64,000 bases of DNA, from NCBI GenBank assembly GCA_947304115.1, contig CAMZAE010000007.1:1-64000 (forward strand). The letters are read 5' to 3'. The translations under genes were made by a program, and so were the position numbers. Below are positions 61,335-64,000 of this stretch, piece by piece (positions within the stretch are counted from its first letter, which is position 1; each line of letters begins with the position of its first letter). The stretch is from an uncultured Prevotellaceae bacterium. Lineage in GTDB: Bacteria; Bacteroidota; Bacteroidia; Bacteroidales; Bacteroidaceae. Below the pieces are notes generated by a model. That model worked only from the letters and a program-made list of their open reading frames with translations. It did no database searches and was not told the DNA's origin.

Positions 61335-61367
61335 AAGAGGCTGTGTCGATGAACGACACGGCCTCTT
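61335..61367 (+). terminator. Intrinsic terminator of cassette copy 2
   Basis: AAGAGGCTGTGTCG/CGACACGGCCTCTT (14-bp stem with one wobble) followed by TTGTTTTTTT. Confidence 0.9.
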
Positions 61368-61429
61368 TTGTTTTTTTCACCACGAATTATTAGGCAGAAT
61401 GTAATTAGTGCAATTCGTGGTTGGAGTAT

Positions 61430-62116
61430 TTAGGCATAGCCTCTTGTCGTTATCTCCTGCCACAGGCGCTCGTCTGGCACAGGGGCCTCGATGGTGAGGG
61501 GAACGTGCGAGACGGGGTGCTCCAGCGAGAGGTGCCAGGCGTGGAGGCTGATGCTACCGTCGGGATTGCTGCGGGGCGCACCGTATTTCAGGTCGCCACG
61601 AATGGGGCAGCCTATCTTGGCAAGCTGGCAGCGTATCTGATGATGACGGCCGGTGTGAAGGGTTATCTCAAGGAGGAAATAGCGGTCGCTTTGTGCCACA
61701 AGGCGATAGTCGAGCACAGCCTTCTTGCTGTTCGGCACCTCGCGGTCGTAGGCACGGGCGGTGTTCTGCTTCTCGTTGCGCGTCAGCCAATGCGTGAGCG
61801 TCCCTTCGGGCTGCGGAGGCTTGTTGGCGACGATGGCGAGGTAGGTCTTCCTAACGGCCTCGTGTTCGGCAAACATCTTGTTGAGTCGCGGCAAAGCCTT
61901 ACTCGTCTTGGCAAAAAGTACAACACCGCTCACAGGACGGTCCAACCGATGCACCACGCCAAGAAAGACGTTGCCAGACTTTTGGTACTTGTCCTTCAGG
62001 TAAGCCTTCACCATATCAGACAAAGGGACATCGCCAGTCTTGTCGCCCTGTACGATGTCCCCCGCTTTCTTTGCTACGGCAATCAAGTGATTGTCCTCGT
62101 AGAGTACTCTCATCAC
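61430..62116 (-). CDS. RluA-family pseudouridine synthase
   Basis: 228 aa. Catalytic motif VHRLDRPVSGVVLFA (HRLDxxxSG, Asp is catalytic), then LEITLHTGRHHQIRCQL, and no S4 domain. Isomerises uridine in rRNA or tRNA; the target (RluA, C or D type) cannot be assigned. It overlaps the fabG stop by 4 nt (ATGA), suggesting coupled translation. Confidence 0.9.
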   Translation of the reverse strand: MMRVLYEDNHLIAVAKKAGDIVQGDKTGDVPLSDMVKAYLKDKYQKSGNVFLGVVHRLDRPVSGVVLFAKTSKALPRLNKMFAEHEAVRKTYLAIVANKPPQPEGTLTHWLTRNEKQNTARAYDREVPNSKKAVLDYRLVAQSDRYFLLEITLHTGRHHQIRCQLAKIGCPIRGDLKYGAPRSNPDGSISLHAWHLSLEHPVSHVPLTIEAPVPDERLWQEITTRGYA

Positions 62117-62871
62117 ATGTTCATGCCGCCATCCACTTGGATGACCTGTCCACTAACGTAGCTGCTCATGTCGCTGGCAAGGAAGGTTGCCACGTTGGCA
62201 ATGTCCTCCACCTGTCCGCCGCGGCGCAGGGGTATCTTCTTCTTCCACTCCTCGCGGATTTCCTCGCTAAGCTGTGCTGTCATGGCTGTCTCGATGAAGC
62301 CGGGGGCGATGGCGTTGGCGCGGATGCCCTTCGGTCCCATTTCCTGGGCGATGCTCTTGGCAAGTGCTATCATGCCGGCTTTGGAAGCTGCATAGTTGGC
62401 CTGGCCTGCGTTGCCGTGCACGCCCACCACGCTGGCCATGTTGATGATGCTGCCTCCGCGCTGCCGCATCATTACGGGCACGCAGGCATGGGTGAAGTTG
62501 AAGGTGCTCTTCAGGTTGACATTGATGACGGCGTCCCACTGCTGCTCGGTCATGCGAAGCATGAGTCCGTCTTTTGTGATGCCTGCATTGTTGACGAGGA
62601 TGTCGATGGTGCCGAAGTCCTCCTTTATCTTCTGAACGACCTCTTCGGTGGCTGCGAAGTCGGCAGCATTGCCTGCGTATGCACGGCAGGTGACGCCGAC
62701 AGCCTCTATCTCCTTGCGAGTGGCTTCAAGGCCGGCAGCCATTTCGTCGTTGAGAACCAGGTCTGTGAATGCTATGTTTGCGCCTTCGGAGGCGAACTTG
62801 AGGGCAATCGCCTTACCGATGCCGCGTGCTGCACCCGTGATGAGTGCGGTCTTTCCTTCTAAAAGTTTCAT
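62113..62871 (-). CDS. fabG: FabG, 3-oxoacyl-ACP reductase
   Basis: 252-aa SDR-family NADPH reductase of fatty acid synthesis. NADP loop ITGAARGIGKAIAL, NNAG, the catalytic Ser and YAASKAG (YxxxK), and the C-terminal VSGQVIQVDGGMNM. Length and sequence fit FabG well. TetR-family gene upstream and RluA gene downstream are on the same strand. Confidence 0.93.
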   Translation of the reverse strand: MKLLEGKTALITGAARGIGKAIALKFASEGANIAFTDLVLNDEMAAGLEATRKEIEAVGVTCRAYAGNAADFAATEEVVQKIKEDFGTIDILVNNAGITKDGLMLRMTEQQWDAVINVNLKSTFNFTHACVPVMMRQRGGSIINMASVVGVHGNAGQANYAASKAGMIALAKSIAQEMGPKGIRANAIAPGFIETAMTAQLSEEIREEWKKKIPLRRGGQVEDIANVATFLASDMSSYVSGQVIQVDGGMNM

Positions 62872-62884
62872 ATCTTTATTTTTT

Positions 62885-62995
62885 TATCTGTAGTTAGAAG
62901 AAGTTAGAGAAAGACATGCCGCTTTCAGCGGCGAAGAAAGAGGATATTCTTCTCTCTTCTTCTCTCTTCATCTATCTCCTTTTTTCTCCATCTCT
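62885..62995. repeat. Stem-loop plus TCTTCTCTC repeats (copy 2)
   Basis: ATGCCGCTTTCAGCGGC hairpin then short C/T-rich repeats, between fabG and the TetR gene. Counterpart of 48935-49047. Confidence 0.55.
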
Positions 62996-62999
62996 TACT

Positions 63000-63608
63000 T
63001 CACAGGTACTGGCTTATGTGTCTCTCCTGCCGTCCCAGTGCCTTGTGGATGAGCTTCTGCACGATGCCGCGGCTCATGCCCTGGGGCATTCCGTCTGCCA
63101 GGCGGCCATAAATATAAGGAATCTCCAGCCCTTTGATGCAGTAGTGCATGATGTCCGCGCAGAGGGGGATGCTGTCTATCTCGAAGCGTCCCTGCTGCAC
63201 ACCCTCGGCCATGATAGCGGCAAAGAGGCGCTGTTCGCTGCGGTCGAAGTTCTTGCGCACCTTCTCCACCATGATGATGTTGCGGAAGAACTCTGCGCGC
63301 AGGTTGCCATTGCGCTGCACCGCTTCCTTGATCATGTTCAGGTGTGTGTATGTCACCTCGACGAGTTTGTCCTCCGGTTCCATCTGCTGGGCGGCAACCT
63401 CGTTCATCTTCTCGTTGATGCGCTCCAGTTCCCCCTCAATGACGGCCCAATAGATTTCTTCTTTGTTCTTGAAATAGGTGTAAAGAGTGCGACGACCTTT
63501 GCCCGAGGCTTGGGCAATGTCGTTCATTGTGGTGTTGTCGAGTCCGTTCTTTGCGAACAACTGGCGTGCCACATCCACAAGTTTTATGCGTGTCTTTACT
63601 ACTGCCAT
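63000..63608 (-). CDS. TetR-family transcriptional regulator
   Basis: 202 aa. N-terminal HTH (about 5-50): KLVDVARQLFAKNGLDNTTM-NDIAQASGKGRRTLYTYFKN-KEEIYWAVIE, which is canonical. The ligand domain is not recognisable. It sits upstream of fabG, so regulation of fatty acid genes is a reasonable guess. A -7 element lies 9 nt upstream of its start. Confidence 0.9.
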   Translation of the reverse strand: MAVVKTRIKLVDVARQLFAKNGLDNTTMNDIAQASGKGRRTLYTYFKNKEEIYWAVIEGELERINEKMNEVAAQQMEPEDKLVEVTYTHLNMIKEAVQRNGNLRAEFFRNIIMVEKVRKNFDRSEQRLFAAIMAEGVQQGRFEIDSIPLCADIMHYCIKGLEIPYIYGRLADGMPQGMSRGIVQKLIHKALGRQERHISQYL

Positions 63609-63616
63609 TTCGGTTG

Positions 63617-63624
63617 CAAAGATA
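63617..63624 (-). promoter_or_regulatory. -7 element of the TetR gene
   Basis: TATCTTTG on the minus strand, 9 nt before the start codon, so the leader is very short. Confidence 0.65.
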
Positions 63625-63721
63625 GCACATTTTCCTTGATTTGTGCAATTTTAAGGTGTTAAAAATGCTCAAACACCCCTGTTTCGTGCAGAAAAAGACA
63701 AAAAAATGCAGCAAAAGAGAA

Positions 63722-63757
63722 AATTCTTCATTCTTCATTCTTCATTCTTCATTTTTT
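63722..63757. repeat. ATTCTTC heptamers before the tRNA gene
   Basis: Four to five ATTCTTC 7-mers between the TetR and tRNA promoters. Confidence 0.8.
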
Positions 63758-63761
63758 GTTG

Positions 63762-63769
63762 TACCTTTG
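63762..63769 (+). promoter_or_regulatory. -7 element of the tRNA gene
   Basis: TACCTTTG, 20 nt upstream of the mature tRNA 5' end. Confidence 0.65.
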
Positions 63770-63789
63770 CAGCGCAAAAACAAGAACAT

Positions 63790-63862
63790 CGCGGGGTAGA
63801 GCAGTTGGTAGCTCGTCAGGCTCATAACCTGGAGGTCGCCCGTTCGAGTCGGGCTCCCGCAA
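63790..63862 (+). tRNA. tRNA-fMet(CAT), initiator
   Basis: 73-nt cloverleaf: acceptor CGCGGGG/TCCCGCA, D-arm GAGC/GCTC, anticodon loop CTCATAA, T-arm GCCCG/CGGGC with TTCGAGT. The first pair is C1 x A72, unpaired, the hallmark of bacterial initiators. CCA is not encoded. The anticodon stem has A-T instead of one of the three G-C pairs typical of E. coli. Confidence 0.95.
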
Positions 63863-63872
63863 CGAGGGTGGT

Positions 63873-63905
63873 AACAATCCGGAGGCATTCTTGCCCCGGG
63901 TTGTT
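63873..63905 (+). terminator. Terminator of the tRNA gene
   Basis: AACAATCCGG/CCGGGTTGTT (10 bp with one wobble), then TTTGTTTT. Confidence 0.85.
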
Positions 63906-64000
63906 TTTGTTTTGGCACCAAAGAGCCGTTTTGCGACACTATTGCCAAATTATATATAAAAACTCACTTTAATCATTGAAAAGTGTTTGAAAAATTGTAT

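Overview
The window is chromosomal DNA from a member of the Bacteroidota, most likely Prevotella or a close Prevotellaceae relative. Supporting signs are: many promoters of the Bacteroidetes type (TAnnTTTG at -7, sometimes with a TTTG about 19-20 bp upstream); a SusC/SusD polysaccharide-utilisation locus; a TamL/TamB pair; DUF4295 next to rpmG/rpmB; and many secreted proteins ending in a C-terminal sorting tail of the form IYNLAGQR...KGINI.NGKKV. All identifications come from reading the sequence; no database search was run.

Layout. (1) 64-10731, minus strand: the dcw cell-wall/division cluster, transcribed mraZ-rsmH-ftsL-like-ftsI-murE-mraY-murD-ftsW-murG, with a probable MraZ operator over its promoter. 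(2) 11054-13830, minus: a two-gene secreted-protein cassette with a long structured leader. A diverged second copy lies in opposite orientation at 58552-61367. (3) 14080-18443: M16 peptidase, DUF4295, rpmG, rpmB, a PAP2 phosphatase and an MFS carrier. (4) 18560-23254: a plasmid-type replication and partition module. It has a ParA ATPase, a small putative centromere-binding partner, at least ten copies of an iteron (consensus GGTGCGGACTTYGGGAAC) and a Rep_3-like initiator whose last 77 residues resemble DnaA domain I. Because core genes flank it on both sides, I read it as the possible origin of a second chromosome (chromid), or an integrated plasmid replicon. (5) 23273-25121: DUF4890-like, RidA and M15/DUF5715-like proteins. 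(6) 25239-29904: an accessory island with a structured RNA candidate, an EcoRI-family adenine methyltransferase, a DUF262-HNH nuclease, a small DUF6794-like protein, a DUF4417/toxin-like/immunity-like trio and a small-RNA candidate. (7) 30312-33963, plus: phoH, purC, menG/ubiE, aroE. (8) 33965-51237, minus: a glycan-utilisation locus with SusC, SusD, GH29, GH16, GH89, surface proteins and a 52-aa peptide. The enzyme mix suggests mucin-type O-glycans. (9) 51375-58458, minus: tamL and tamB. (10) 61430-63862: RluA-family synthase, fabG, a TetR regulator and an initiator tRNA.

Two repeat families run through the window: a 22-bp minisatellite in four places (two inside reading frames) and degenerate heptamer arrays in many intergenic regions and, in frame, inside several genes.

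The most unusual parts are the Rep-DnaA domain I fusion with its iteron and partition module, the duplicated cassette with a covarying structured leader, and the methyltransferase/DUF262-HNH island with two unassigned RNA candidates.
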